DNA of 64,000 nucleotides, taken from positions 102,368 through 166,367 of the forward strand of contig CAIKHZ010000030.1 of NCBI GenBank assembly GCA_903827375.1, in the 5' to 3' direction. The translations under genes and the position numbers were made by a program. Positions 51,494 to 61,341 of this stretch are shown one piece after another; the first letter of the stretch is position 1; the number at the start of each line of letters is the position of its first letter. This DNA comes from Akkermansiaceae bacterium (GTDB lineage: Bacteria; Verrucomicrobiota; Verrucomicrobiia; Verrucomicrobiales; Akkermansiaceae). Under the pieces are notes generated by a model. It was given only the letters and a program-made list of their open reading frames with translations. It searched no databases and had not been told where the DNA came from.

Positions 51494-52588
51494 ATGTCAG
51501 CACCCGTCAAATTGGCTCGTTTCGAGCTACCCAACCGCCTCCTCCGCAACGAGGAAACCGCCACCGATACCTACGCCCAGTTCAGCGCCGAGCCCTTCGA
51601 GCGCGGATATGGCCACACCATCGGCAACTCGCTCCGTCGCGTCCTCCTCTCCTCCTTGGAAGGTGCCGCCATTACCTCGGTGCGCATCGCAGGCGTCCAA
51701 CACGAATTCTCCAGCCTCCCAGGCGTCGTCGAAGACGTCACCGACATCGTCCTGAACCTCAAAAAGGTCAAGTTCCATCACAACGATAAGGAACCGCGCA
51801 TCCTCTCCATCAAAGTGGAAAAAGAAGGCGTCATCACCGCCGGTGACATCATTGATGATCATATCTATCAGGTCGTCAACAAGGACCAAATCATCTGCGT
51901 CCTCGATAAAAAGGTCAAATTCGACTGCGAGTTCGAAGTGCGCGTCGGTCGCGGATTCTCCACAGGCGATGAAAACAAACGCAAGGACCAACCCATTGGC
52001 GTCATTGCCATCGACTCGATCTACTCGCCCGTCACCCGCGTCAAATACTCCGTGGATACCACTCGCGTCGGCCAAATGACCGATTTCGACAAGCTCACGC
52101 TCGATATTTGGACCGACGGCCGCACCACCCCGCAGGACGCCCTGCTGCAGGCATCGGCCATTCTCCGCCACCACCTCGACGTGTTTGTCAACTACGACGA
52201 AAACGCCGTTGGCTTTGAAGCGGCTCCTGCCGAATCCAGCGAGGAAAACGCCATCCTCAAGAAGCTGCTCAACATGTCCGTCAACGAGATCGAATTGTCG
52301 GTGCGCGCCGCCAACTGCCTCAACAACGCCAACATCACCACCGTCGGCCAACTCGCTATGAAGTCCGAGGCGGAAATGCTCAAGTACCGCAACTTCGGCA
52401 AAAAGTCCCTCAACGAAATCAAGGACAAGCTCGTCGAGCTCGGCCTTGGCCTCGGCCTGACCTTCGAACCCGCCCTGCTCACCGGCCCCAGCGCCGCCTC
52501 CCGCGGTCCGCGGCTCGGCGTCGAGGATGAGGCTCCGGTTGGCTTGGCCGATCTGATCGCACAAAACATCGACGACGACGACGAATAA
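51494..52588 (+). CDS. rpoA: DNA-directed RNA polymerase subunit alpha
   Basis: This 364-residue subunit assembles the RNA polymerase core and contacts promoter UP elements and activators. The N-terminal domain has ERGYGHTIGNSLRRVLLSSLEGAAIT and VDTTRVGQMTDFDKL; the C-terminal domain has ELSVRAANCLNNANITTVGQLAMKSEAEMLKYRNFGKKSLNEIKDKL. It is about 35 residues longer than E. coli RpoA because of a tail ending in an acidic run (DDDDE). rplQ follows, but rpsM, rpsK and rpsD, which normally precede rpoA, are absent. The frame opens at 51365; the ATG at 51494 is at the family start. Confidence 0.98.
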   Translation: MSAPVKLARFELPNRLLRNEETATDTYAQFSAEPFERGYGHTIGNSLRRVLLSSLEGAAITSVRIAGVQHEFSSLPGVVEDVTDIVLNLKKVKFHHNDKEPRILSIKVEKEGVITAGDIIDDHIYQVVNKDQIICVLDKKVKFDCEFEVRVGRGFSTGDENKRKDQPIGVIAIDSIYSPVTRVKYSVDTTRVGQMTDFDKLTLDIWTDGRTTPQDALLQASAILRHHLDVFVNYDENAVGFEAAPAESSEENAILKKLLNMSVNEIELSVRAANCLNNANITTVGQLAMKSEAEMLKYRNFGKKSLNEIKDKLVELGLGLGLTFEPALLTGPSAASRGPRLGVEDEAPVGLADLIAQNIDDDDE

Positions 52589-52620
52589 TCCCCCAACCTC
52601 ACTAGAAACGGAAGCCCCCG

Positions 52621-53031
52621 ATGAGACATCGACGCAACACCACCAAGCTCAAACGCTCCGCCTCCCACCGCCGCTCACTGCTCGCCAATCTGGCCTGCAG
52701 CCTGATCGACCATGGGAAAATTAAAACCACCCTCGGCAAGGCCAAAGCGCTCCGCCCAGTCGCCGAAAAGCTGATCACCCTCGCCAAACGCGATGATCTG
52801 CACTCGCGCCGCTTGGCTATCGCATTCCTCCACCAAAAGGAAACCGTCAAAAAACTGTTCTCCGAAGTGGCCCCGGCCTCCAAGGATCGGCAGGGCGGCT
52901 ACTGTCGCATCACCAAACTCGGGCCTCGCACCAGCGATGCCGCTCTGATGGCAATCATCGAGTGGGTGGACCGTTCGGCAGATGCCGAGGCCACCGCTGA
53001 TGAACCCGCTGAGACGACCGCAGCAGAGTAA
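52621..53031 (+). CDS. rplQ: 50S ribosomal protein L17
   Basis: This 136-residue protein has the L17 start MRHRRNTTKLKRSASHRRSL and the characteristic NLACSLIDHGKIKTTLGKAKALRPVAEKLITLAK and YCRITKLGPRTSDAALMAIIEWV blocks. A short Ala/Glu/Thr-rich extension (residues 116-136) is lineage-specific. It lies 32 bases after rpoA and is followed by a strong terminator at 53061-53091. Confidence 0.98.
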   Translation: MRHRRNTTKLKRSASHRRSLLANLACSLIDHGKIKTTLGKAKALRPVAEKLITLAKRDDLHSRRLAIAFLHQKETVKKLFSEVAPASKDRQGGYCRITKLGPRTSDAALMAIIEWVDRSADAEATADEPAETTAAE

Positions 53032-53060
53032 ACGGCCACCGCCGATCTAACGATTAACAA

Positions 53061-53091
53061 AACCGCCCACGCCCAGCGTGGGCGGTTTTTC
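53061..53091 (+). terminator. Rho-independent terminator after rplQ
   Basis: AACCGCCCACGC (53061-53072) and GCGTGGGCGGTT (53076-53087) form a perfect 12-bp GC-rich stem with a 3-base CCA loop, followed by a T run (53086-53090). It lies 29 bases after the rplQ stop. It is the clearest terminator in the window. Confidence 0.95.
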
Positions 53092-53179
53092 TGTCGGATC
53101 CGGAACTCATGAACCGACCTCGCTTTTGACAACCCGCCGAACCCATATTTTTAATCCGGCAAGGATTCTTGCGCCTTTC

Positions 53180-54109
53180 CTAGGCCTCGCCCATTTGCTG
53201 ATGGATGATGCGGGTGATTTCCAAGGCGACGCCGAGGGCGGCAGTCCCTTGTTGGCCGCTCACGGCGGGGGCGACACCGGCTGCAACGCTGGAGACAAAG
53301 GCTTCGAGTTCAAGGCGCAATGGTTCGCCGGGTTCAACTGCCACTGCTTCGCGTTTAATTTCCATGCCCTCTTTCCAGTGAATGTGGCCGGATTGCTCCT
53401 GATAATCGAGCGAGAGATAGCAATCCTGCTGGAAAACACGCAACTTGCGCAAGCGCTCCGGGCTAATACGGCTCGCGGTGACGTTTGCAACGCAACCGTT
53501 CTCGAAACGCAGGCGGGCATTGGCGATATCCTCCTGGCTGGTGAGCACGGCCACCCCGACGGCATCGATGCTGGCGATGGGTGAGCGAACGAGATGAAGG
53601 ATAATTTCCAGATCATGGATCATGAGGTCGAGTACGACGCCGATATCGATGGATCGGTTAGGAAAGGGCGAGAGGCGGTGGGCCTCGATGAAGCGGGGGC
53701 GGGAGAGTTTTTTCTCCAACTCGCGCAGCACCGGGTTGAAGCGTTCAATATGGCCGATTTGCAGCACCCGGCCACTGCGTTGCGATGTTTCCACCAACAC
53801 CTGCGCATCGGCCACGCTCGAAGCGATGGGCTTTTCCATCAATATGTGCACGCCTAATTCCATCAGGCGGCATCCCACGTCACGGTGCGCCACGGTCGGC
53901 ACTGCCACACTCGCCACGTCGCACAGTTGCGCAAGGGCTTCCAAGCTTGTCACCGCTTGGGCACCAAACTCGGCAGCCACCGCCGCCGCCCGACTGGCAT
54001 CCGCATCGTAAACGGCGGTAAGCACCGCGTTATCTAACAGCGAATAAACCCTGGCGTGGTTGCGCCCCATGGCTCCCGCCCCCGCGACTCCGGCTCGAAT
54101 GGTCTGCAT
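53180..54109 (-). CDS. Gfo/Idh/MocA family NAD(P)-dependent oxidoreductase
   Basis: This 309-residue enzyme has an N-terminal Rossmann fold (RAGVAGAGAMGRNHARVYS), the conserved EKP motif in ILMEKPIAS and a C-terminal catalytic domain with GHIERFNPVLRELEKKL and the VLDLMIHDLEIIL block (Asp-His catalytic pair). It oxidises a sugar or sugar nucleotide in the cytoplasm. The GHIERFNP segment is typical of the GnnA-like UDP-GlcNAc 3-dehydrogenase group that supplies lipid A precursors, but no lpx gene is nearby, so the substrate remains open. Confidence 0.92.
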   Translation of the reverse strand: MQTIRAGVAGAGAMGRNHARVYSLLDNAVLTAVYDADASRAAAVAAEFGAQAVTSLEALAQLCDVASVAVPTVAHRDVGCRLMELGVHILMEKPIASSVADAQVLVETSQRSGRVLQIGHIERFNPVLRELEKKLSRPRFIEAHRLSPFPNRSIDIGVVLDLMIHDLEIILHLVRSPIASIDAVGVAVLTSQEDIANARLRFENGCVANVTASRISPERLRKLRVFQQDCYLSLDYQEQSGHIHWKEGMEIKREAVAVEPGEPLRLELEAFVSSVAAGVAPAVSGQQGTAALGVALEITRIIHQQMGEA

Positions 54110-54158
54110 GCGGCGACGTTAGAGCGGTAGCGGCCTGCCGGGCAAGCCCGCGCTGCAA

Positions 54159-54875
54159 TTACTTCCAGGAAATCACGTCATCCGATCCGTTGTAGGGCGG
54201 GGGATTTCTACCCTGGCCCTCTTCACCGCCCTTTTTGCCGTCCTTGCCGTAGGTCCATGCCACAAATGATTGCTCGCGTGGTTCGGTATCCGAATACACG
54301 GCCAAGCCTTTGGTATCCAAATGGGAGTCATTTTTGCCAGGTGTGGTGGTATTGATATCCACTAGCACGGCATTTGGGTTGCTGGATTTGAAGGCGTTGA
54401 CGGCCATCATCCACTGGCGGCCCCAAGGGTCGTTGAGTACTCCATCAGGAGTCACCCCGTTCTTCTTTTTCTCGGCAAGTTTGAAGACCATATACACCTG
54501 CTCCTTGGGATTGATGTCCTTCACATCGCATGCGACGGGATGATAAAGCAGGGTCTCGCCCAAACCGCCCAGCGCCGACACCACAATGCCATTGGAAAAC
54601 TCGCCGTTCACCTCGCCATAGACCGTGTCTTGGCCAGCCGCACGCTGGTCATAAGGAAGCAGCGGGGTGTTGTTATCGGCCTCAAACGAGGCAATCCCCA
54701 CCTCCAATTCTCTAATCTGCGCCACAGCCTGCACCTTCCTGCCCTTTTCCAAGATTTTAGGCATGCCAAGCATGGCCATCGTCGCCATGATACCAATGAT
54801 GGTGATGACCACCAACAACTCGACCAAGGTAAAACCGCGCGAGCGGCGCGAACAAGATTGCATAAGGGTTTGCAT
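54159..54875 (-). CDS. Type II secretion/type IV pilin-like prepilin protein
   Basis: This 238-residue protein has a prepilin signal at its start: basic RRSRGFTLVELLVVITIIGIM, with the G-F-T-L-V-E cleavage site, followed by the hydrophobic alpha1-N helix. The rest is a globular domain (DNNTPLLPYDQR, DPWGRQWMMAVN; the last segment recurs in verrucomicrobial and planctomycete GspG-like proteins). It is expected to be processed by a prepilin peptidase and to join an envelope filament. The frame continues upstream to 55094; the ATG at 54875 is correct because the prepilin leader starts there. No secretin or assembly ATPase gene lies nearby. Confidence 0.9.
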   Translation of the reverse strand: MQTLMQSCSRRSRGFTLVELLVVITIIGIMATMAMLGMPKILEKGRKVQAVAQIRELEVGIASFEADNNTPLLPYDQRAAGQDTVYGEVNGEFSNGIVVSALGGLGETLLYHPVACDVKDINPKEQVYMVFKLAEKKKNGVTPDGVLNDPWGRQWMMAVNAFKSSNPNAVLVDINTTTPGKNDSHLDTKGLAVYSDTEPREQSFVAWTYGKDGKKGGEEGQGRNPPPYNGSDDVISWK

Positions 54876-55094
54876 GCCTGCGAGTGTAATGGGACCAGCC
54901 CCGCTTGTCCACCCATCGCTGCAAAAATTCCACTCCGGGGCTGCTTTTGCCAGCCCACGCGGCGTCCCAGCCACGAATCCTGACTTTCGCGCTTGAAAGT
55001 TGGCTCGGAAAGCGCTCTGATCGTTCTTGTTCGGGCAGCGTCGGCCACAGCCGTCGCCCGTATGCCCCCACCAATTCCTAACCTTGATTTCCAA

Positions 55095-55928
55095 ATGAGC
55101 CTACCAGAGGGAAACGATCCAGCAAGTCCGCGTGATGCCGCACACTCCCCCACCGCCGCCCACCCGGCGGCTGCGCCACCAACCAAACCGGCCAAGGACA
55201 AGCGGCGACTGCCGTCCCAAATCGTTTTTTACAGCTATCCTAAATTCCTCTACACTTGGCCGGTGCTTTTTCTCGCGCTGTTGTTGCCACTTCTTCCCGA
55301 GGGCCTGATCAACGCGCAACTCGAAGGCTGGATCTTTGTGATCACCCTGCTGACCGTGCTCATGGCCATGGGCTTCGACCTCAGCCGAAATCTAACTATA
55401 ACATGGGGTGCCGCTATCCTCGCCAGTGTGTTCTGCCTGTTATGGTTGAAGGACGCCAAAAACGTCGTGGTATTCAGCCAGATCGGCCACCACCTGTCGT
55501 CCAAAAATCCGCTCATTTCCCACGACTGGCTAGATTTGCTGGGTTTATTCGGCGGCATTCTGTATTTCATCATGTTCATTGACGTGCGTATCAACCAGCG
55601 CTGGCGCATCAGTCACAATGAGATCGAGCACTTCGCCATGCTCAGCAAGGACGACTCACTGGGCCGCGGTGCCAAGCGCTTCATCACCAGCTATCCGGAT
55701 TTCCTCGAACTGCTGCTCTGTGGTGCCGGCACCATTCAAATTTACAGTGCCCAAGGCGGCATCCAGCTGCGCAGCATTTCCAATGTTCCCTGGCTGTTTT
55801 TCCGAAGCAAGAAAATCAGCCAAATCCTCGAAAGCACCGAGGTATCTTCCAGCAGCGCCGAAGAAGACGTCGATCTGCACGAAGGCCAGGCGACCAACGA
55901 GGAACTTGGCGACGGTCATGGCGGCTGA
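55095..55928 (+). CDS. Integral membrane protein of unknown function
   Basis: This 277-residue protein has an Ala/Pro-rich cytoplasmic N terminus (about 40 residues), then about four transmembrane helices (near 50-75, 82-105, 110-130 and 155-175) and a soluble C-terminal domain of about 100 residues starting near SHNEIEHFAML. The C-terminal part ends with acidic residues (SSSAEEDVDLHEG). I recognise no family. The frame opens at 54993; the ATG at 55095 is chosen because upstream sequence overlaps the divergent prepilin control region, although an in-frame ATG at 55062 is also possible. Confidence 0.8.
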   Translation: MSLPEGNDPASPRDAAHSPTAAHPAAAPPTKPAKDKRRLPSQIVFYSYPKFLYTWPVLFLALLLPLLPEGLINAQLEGWIFVITLLTVLMAMGFDLSRNLTITWGAAILASVFCLLWLKDAKNVVVFSQIGHHLSSKNPLISHDWLDLLGLFGGILYFIMFIDVRINQRWRISHNEIEHFAMLSKDDSLGRGAKRFITSYPDFLELLLCGAGTIQIYSAQGGIQLRSISNVPWLFFRSKKISQILESTEVSSSSAEEDVDLHEGQATNEELGDGHGG

Positions 55929-55977
55929 GGTGCCGTAGCTCAGTGCATGAAGAAGCGCGAGTGTGAGGCATGCCTCG

Positions 55978-56325
55978 CTAGAGTTTCTCGCGAACTTTTC
56001 TTGGCAGGCCGCGCACGACGAGTTGATAGGAATGCTCAATGAGTTCTCGCAGCAGAGGGGCGGGCAAGGTGCCGTTGAGGGTCACGGTGTTCCAATGGCG
56101 CTTGTTCATGTGGTAACCGGGCCGAATCGCCTCAAACCGGTCGCGCAGGTCCAGCGCACGCATCGGCTCGCATTTCAAATTCAGTTTGGAAGGGAAAGCC
56201 TCTGGCTCGGTCCAAGCGAACATCTTCCCGCCGACCTTGTACACCAGCACGTCTGGACCGAACGGCATTTCCTCACTCGCATGGGCCTGGCTTAGACAAT
56301 GGGCGATGGCGTCCTCAAGGTGCAT
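55978..56325 (-). CDS. MmcQ/YjbR family DNA-binding-like protein
   Basis: This 115-residue protein matches the MmcQ/YjbR fold: AIAHCLSQ, PFGPDVLVYKVGGKMFAWTE, LNLKCEP, GYHMNKRHWNTV and LIEHSYQLVVRGLPRKVRE are all in family order. The fold is a double-wing CyaY-like domain; the cellular role is unknown. The frame continues upstream to 56619 but overlaps the glycosidase gene in antiphase and has no homology; the ATG at 56325 gives the usual length. Confidence 0.93.
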   Translation of the reverse strand: MHLEDAIAHCLSQAHASEEMPFGPDVLVYKVGGKMFAWTEPEAFPSKLNLKCEPMRALDLRDRFEAIRPGYHMNKRHWNTVTLNGTLPAPLLRELIEHSYQLVVRGLPRKVREKL

Positions 56326-56429
56326 ATATCCGTGTGCTGGGTGAAGATTTTCGGTTAGCCGTAGGATTTTCTTTCTCTGAGTTTGATCAGGCAGGCGGAG
56401 ATGTTGCGGATGAGCGGGAGGCGAATGCC

Positions 56430-59400
56430 TCAGGGACTTGCTGGCAGAGTTTCGCAGGTGACGATGCGCAGCGGGCCAAGCAGGCCGGATTCCTGAAGTG
56501 GATCGGACTTTTTCCACAGCCGCCATGTGCTGAAAGTGAAGCGGCCGCTTGGGTTGGGTTTGCCACTCTGGAGCCAGTCCGGCCATGCCTTGAGGGACCC
56601 GTCGGGATTCACTTCGCAATCGGGCGGCAGGGCTTCGTCACCAATCATGCGGTTGATCCACAGGTTGACGACACGGATCTCGAGCTGGTTGACACCACTC
56701 CGAATCGCGTCGGTGATTTCGACGCGAAATGGCGGTTTCCACAGGATACCGAGGTCCTTGCCATTGAGTTTGACTTGCGCCATGACTGCAACCTTGCCCA
56801 AATCGAGATAGCTCCGGTTCTTGGGGTCCAGCGATTCCTGCGGAACATCAAATGACTTCCGATAGATGGCGGTGCCGGAAAAATGCTTCACTCCGGCATC
56901 CGGGTGATCGCTCCACGACATGAGCTTGGCCAGCGTGATTTGGTCAGGTGCACCCCAATGCGGCGGAAACTCCAACTCCCACGGCCCGTCCAACTCAAGG
57001 GGCGCAGGCAACCCTCCAATATCAATCCGCCGGCGCTTGCCGTCAGCTGTTAGAAACTCGTAGGTACCCGCTTGCGCCACCGTGCCTTGCACCAGGTCAA
57101 GGCCCGCTGTGGTTGCCGGGGCATGCTCGCGATCCAAAAGTACATCCCCGTTGCGGGTAACGGCCACGATTTGGTTAGCCGGATTGGCGGGGCTGCGGAA
57201 CACCACGAAGGCCGAGCCGCTAGGCCCGAACTGCATGGGCACGGAAGTGCAACCGCTCGCATCAAACCAATACCCCGGGATGGGCTGGATACTGCCGGTT
57301 TCCGGATCCCATAACTCAGGTTGCCGGCCGCTCACCCGGAACGTGCAAGTGGCGGTGAGCGCTTGCTCGGTGGATAGGAAATAGACCTCCGCCTCCTCGA
57401 GCGTGCGGTGAATCCAGTTGAGCTTTTGGCCAGAGGAGAAATCCGGCAACACCCCCAATTTTGCCATCACTTCCTCGGGCTTCATCCCGCGCATCACCTT
57501 GCCCTTGCCGACCAATCGCTCGTTGATCGACGCATCCTTGCCCCACAATTCGCTGACCAGTTGCTTGAGTTTCACGTCGGCCTGCGGATAATCCGCTAGT
57601 CCAGGGGTAAACTCCGGAGCCGGGCCGAGAATCACAGCTCCGTCCTCCACCAAGCTTCGGATTTTCCTGAGCATAGCCAGGCTCATGTTTCTGGTGTTGG
57701 TGGCCGGCAGGCACAGCAGCCGGTATTGCATCCCGCTGGGCAACGTCAGCCGCCCGTCATGCATCGTCACCTGCTGGATCAATGCCTGTGGACTGATGCC
57801 ATCGTAGTCATATCCGCTAAGCCCTAGCAGATTAAAGCGCTGCATCGGCTCTTCGGGCTGAATACTGAGCACATCGGCGACAAACCGGCCCTGCCGGAGC
57901 AGATACTGGCAACGAGCCAGGTATTGGTGCCACGCCTTCGAGTCCTCCCACCACGTCTCGGTTCGCTCATAATGCAAGCCATAAGGCCCCATGCTCATCC
58001 CCGGCGACCTCTGCTGCACCCACGGCTGCATCGCATAGCGGTGAATAATGAAGCGGTTGACCCCACCGCAAAATACCCGGTCACCGCGCGCCTTGATGAG
58101 CGCCGGATGACTCCGCCACCGCTCTCGCATGTTGGATGTGAATGCCTCGGCTCCGACAATCGGCCGACCGTTGACGTGGGCTGCGGAGGCCATGGCCTTC
58201 AAGCTCCAATCGAGACGGCCGCCGCCCGACCACCAAAACTCGCAGATCGGTTCGTCCACTGAATTGATGACATCCATATCTAACGCCGGAGTTCCGTAAG
58301 CTTCCATGGACAGACGCATACCGTGGGCATGGGCCAATTCCCCGAGGTGGCCGATATAGTTTTCGCTGAACAACTCGGACACCGTCTGACGCAGGTCCCA
58401 CAGGAATCGCTCCGTCATGTCCACACTGCCAATAAATCGGCCGGTTAAAACAGGCAGCAGCGGCAGCAGGTCGTAACCGCGGCGACGCTGAAATTCCTCG
58501 CGCATCTTCGGCGTCCAATTCTGACCGCCAATTTCCCAGCTATCCACATGCGTCGATGTTAGAGTGCTGCCAGCCAGCTGGCCGACGTCCGCGACGAGCT
58601 TGCCAAGCATGCCATTGAATTGCGCCTCGATGCCATCCTTGCTCAGCTTGTCGCACTCCGGCCCACTGCCCGAGGCCGGTGCCGGATGACTAATCGCGCC
58701 GGTGAACGTGTGGCCGATGCGCAGCACCGTCCATGTGCCAGCGTCTGGCAATGGGGGGGCGCTCCAGTCCAACCTGCCGGTGGCGTCCATCGTTTTCGTC
58801 AGATCGAGGATTTTTGCTGGATCGATCATCACTTCGGCCGGCACCTTGGCCTCACGGTCGGTGCCCATGCTATACCCCGAGATATACCCCCACGACACGG
58901 ATTTTTCCGCTAAATGACTGATCCGGTCCTCGGTCTTGGGCAGCACCTTGGGCGTAGGAAATGCTAACACCGCGATGTCCCGATAGAAATCATGGTTCGC
59001 ATGGGGTTGCGGCAGGAGCCCGGAAAACCCTCCGCCGTTGGCCACTTGCGTCTCGCTGGTGACCACCACCTGCATCGCTTTATCGGGCGGAATCCAAAAG
59101 CCGCCACTGCCACCCCAGCCTGGGCCGTTGTTGATATTCACTTGCAGGCCGAGGCGCCGGGCTTCGCTCACTAGGTGCTTGATCAGAGCGCGCCACTCGT
59201 CGCTCATGAAAGCCACCGGGCCTGCGGGCGTGCCTTGGTCCACCTCCATGACAATCATGCCGCCGATACCCACCCGTTGCATCGCCTCCAAGTCTGCGGT
59301 GATGCCTTCGCGGGTGATATTGCCGTTTAGAAAAAATGCATACACCCAGGGCCGGGCGCTGTCTGGTGGGCTGCGAAACCCATCAACCAGATCCTCCCCG

Positions 59401-59516
59401 GCGGCCTTGATTTGCCCCGCCTGTGCCGCCATGAGCAGGGCGACGAACGCCGCCAGCCACCCGGCCCATCGGTGGTGCCGCCGCAACTGGAGCTTGCCTG
59501 CACATTGAGTTGTCAT
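56430..59516 (-). CDS. Secreted GH106-like glycosidase (alpha-L-rhamnosidase type)
   Basis: This protein of about 1028 residues has a signal peptide (AGWLAAFVALLMAAQAGQIKAAG) and begins its catalytic part with DGFRSPPDSARPWVYAFFLNGNITREGI, typical of GH106 and related glycosidases. The barrel contains DSWEIGGQNWTPKM, with a candidate acid glutamate, and NSVDEPICEFWWSGGG with a second acidic pair. The C terminus has a beta-sandwich (AIYRKSFDVP, GKVAVMAQVKLNGKDLGILW) as in GH2-like accessory domains. Alpha-L-rhamnose release is the best guess. The frame opens at 59870; an ATG at 59633 is an alternative, but 59516 gives the better signal peptide. It diverges from a sugar transporter. Confidence 0.85.
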   Translation of the reverse strand: MTTQCAGKLQLRRHHRWAGWLAAFVALLMAAQAGQIKAAGEDLVDGFRSPPDSARPWVYAFFLNGNITREGITADLEAMQRVGIGGMIVMEVDQGTPAGPVAFMSDEWRALIKHLVSEARRLGLQVNINNGPGWGGSGGFWIPPDKAMQVVVTSETQVANGGGFSGLLPQPHANHDFYRDIAVLAFPTPKVLPKTEDRISHLAEKSVSWGYISGYSMGTDREAKVPAEVMIDPAKILDLTKTMDATGRLDWSAPPLPDAGTWTVLRIGHTFTGAISHPAPASGSGPECDKLSKDGIEAQFNGMLGKLVADVGQLAGSTLTSTHVDSWEIGGQNWTPKMREEFQRRRGYDLLPLLPVLTGRFIGSVDMTERFLWDLRQTVSELFSENYIGHLGELAHAHGMRLSMEAYGTPALDMDVINSVDEPICEFWWSGGGRLDWSLKAMASAAHVNGRPIVGAEAFTSNMRERWRSHPALIKARGDRVFCGGVNRFIIHRYAMQPWVQQRSPGMSMGPYGLHYERTETWWEDSKAWHQYLARCQYLLRQGRFVADVLSIQPEEPMQRFNLLGLSGYDYDGISPQALIQQVTMHDGRLTLPSGMQYRLLCLPATNTRNMSLAMLRKIRSLVEDGAVILGPAPEFTPGLADYPQADVKLKQLVSELWGKDASINERLVGKGKVMRGMKPEEVMAKLGVLPDFSSGQKLNWIHRTLEEAEVYFLSTEQALTATCTFRVSGRQPELWDPETGSIQPIPGYWFDASGCTSVPMQFGPSGSAFVVFRSPANPANQIVAVTRNGDVLLDREHAPATTAGLDLVQGTVAQAGTYEFLTADGKRRRIDIGGLPAPLELDGPWELEFPPHWGAPDQITLAKLMSWSDHPDAGVKHFSGTAIYRKSFDVPQESLDPKNRSYLDLGKVAVMAQVKLNGKDLGILWKPPFRVEITDAIRSGVNQLEIRVVNLWINRMIGDEALPPDCEVNPDGSLKAWPDWLQSGKPNPSGRFTFSTWRLWKKSDPLQESGLLGPLRIVTCETLPASP

Positions 59517-59856
59517 GTCAGGGTCATGCCAAATCAGGAAGCTGAGCGCAAGTCCCAACAGCAACCCTTGCGCCGGGCAACTCCGTTTCTCCTCCGACCA
59601 GACCCGTTCCCACCGCAATCGCGAAAAATTCATTACGTTCAGACTTCCTGCCCCCTCTCCTTGAGGGGAACTTCCAGCAAGCTGGACGCCGATGCCTGCT
59701 GCCCGCTCAGCGGCTGGAAATGCGAATTTCCCAACAAGATGGCTTGGCAAAATGCGGCCGGTGGCTATTTTCGGGTCGCAGATGTGAATACATTGGCGAA
59801 ATTCATCCGGCAGGTTCGTTTTTTCGGCCATTGTGAATCGCCCCCCCCAACCACCG

Positions 59857-61284
59857 ATGATCCCAACCACCAGCGCCAGCCAAAGTTCTGAAACCCCGGA
59901 ATGGCCATTCCATCGGGCCTATATCTTCAGTATCTCGATGATCGCCGCCCTCGGCGGCCTGATGTTCGGCTATGACTGGGTCGTCATCGGCGGCGCGGAA
60001 TTGTTCTACGAGAAATTTTTTACGTTGACCACGGCGTGGCAGGTGGGCTGGGCGATGAGCAGTGCGTTGATTGGAGCGCTGTTCGGGGCGATGTTTTCGG
60101 GTGGCTTGAGTGATCAGTATGGGCGCAAGCCGCTGCTGCTATTTTCCGGGTTTCTGTTTGTGGCGACCTCGATCGGCACCGGCCTTGCGGCTAACTTCTC
60201 CCTGTTCATCGCCAGCCGTTTGCTCGGTGGGGTGGCCATCGGTATCGCTTCCAACCTCTCGCCCCTCTACATCGCCGAAATCGCTCCAGCATCCATGCGC
60301 GGCCGCTTGGTTGCACTCAACCAGCTCGCGATCGCCCTCGGCGTGGTCGCCGCGCAAGTGGTCAACTGGGCGATTGCCAAACCTATGCCGCTGGGTACCA
60401 CCATCGCCCAGTTGCCGCTGGATTCATGGAATGTGCAAATCGCTTGGCGCTGGATGTTCGGCGTTACCGCGCTGCCGGCCGTGGTATTTTTCATCGCCAT
60501 GTTTTTCGCCCCTGAAAGCCCTCGCTGGCTCACCAAAAAGGGCCGCTCCGGGCTGGCTCGCGACGTTCTGGCAAAAATCGGTGGTAGCGCCTATGCGGAA
60601 TATTCGGTGAAGGACATCGAGGGCACCTTGGTCAATGAGATCGACCGTGTGGACCTGCGCGAGTTGTTGGATCCAAAGATGTTCAAAGTCCTTTTAGTTG
60701 GGGTGGTGCTGGCTGTGTTCCAGCAATGGTGTGGCATCAACGTGATTTTCCAATACGGTTCGCGAATCTTCGCCGATGCTGGCTATGAGGTGTCGGGCAT
60801 CCTTTTTAACATCGTCATCACCGGGGTGGTTGGCGTGCTGATGGCCGTCGTGGCGATTGCCACAGTGGACCGCTGGGGGCGGCGCACGTTGATGTTGAGC
60901 GGTGCGCTCGGGCTGACCGTTATCTATCTGTTTACCGGGTGGGCGTACCACGCCGGGCTCAAGGGCATCGTGCCGGTGGCACTGGTGGTGGCGGCGATTG
61001 CCTGTTACTGTTACTCGCTGGCACCGGTCACCTGGGTGATTCTTTCGGAAATCTTCCCTAACCGCATCCGCGGTGCCGCCATGTCGGTGTCGGTGGTGGC
61101 CTTATGGCTGGGCAATTTCCTGTTGTCCCAGACGTTTCCGAAGATGTATGAGGGACTCGGACTTGCCAATTGTTTTTGGGTGTACGCCATCATCTGCCTT
61201 GGCGGGTTTTTGTTCATTTGGAAATTCCTGCCGGAAACCAAGGGCAAAACCCTTGAGCAAATCGAACGCGAGTTGGTGGATTGA
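59857..61284 (+). CDS. Sugar MFS transporter (sugar porter family)
   Basis: This 475-residue transporter has 12 predicted helices and sugar porter signatures: GGLMFGYDWVVIGGA in TM1, DQYGRKPLLL, PESPRWLTKKGR after TM6, QQWCGINVIFQYG in TM7, DRWGRRTLML, and PETKGKTLEQIE after TM12. It should import a monosaccharide by proton symport across the inner membrane. Its divergent neighbour is a GH106-like glycosidase, so rhamnose or a related sugar is a plausible but unproven substrate. The GTG at 59833 is an alternative start; the ATG at 59857 lies closer to the conserved region. Confidence 0.94.
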   Translation: MIPTTSASQSSETPEWPFHRAYIFSISMIAALGGLMFGYDWVVIGGAELFYEKFFTLTTAWQVGWAMSSALIGALFGAMFSGGLSDQYGRKPLLLFSGFLFVATSIGTGLAANFSLFIASRLLGGVAIGIASNLSPLYIAEIAPASMRGRLVALNQLAIALGVVAAQVVNWAIAKPMPLGTTIAQLPLDSWNVQIAWRWMFGVTALPAVVFFIAMFFAPESPRWLTKKGRSGLARDVLAKIGGSAYAEYSVKDIEGTLVNEIDRVDLRELLDPKMFKVLLVGVVLAVFQQWCGINVIFQYGSRIFADAGYEVSGILFNIVITGVVGVLMAVVAIATVDRWGRRTLMLSGALGLTVIYLFTGWAYHAGLKGIVPVALVVAAIACYCYSLAPVTWVILSEIFPNRIRGAAMSVSVVALWLGNFLLSQTFPKMYEGLGLANCFWVYAIICLGGFLFIWKFLPETKGKTLEQIERELVD

Positions 61285-61341
61285 CGATGGGCCATAAACC
61301 GGACTTGTCAGACGTGTGATGGCGGACGAACATCGCCTGCG

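Noticed and set aside
51527..52564. Minus-strand ORF (345 codons) opposite rpoA
   Set aside because: Composition is the complement of RpoA codons; rpoA on the plus strand is unambiguous.
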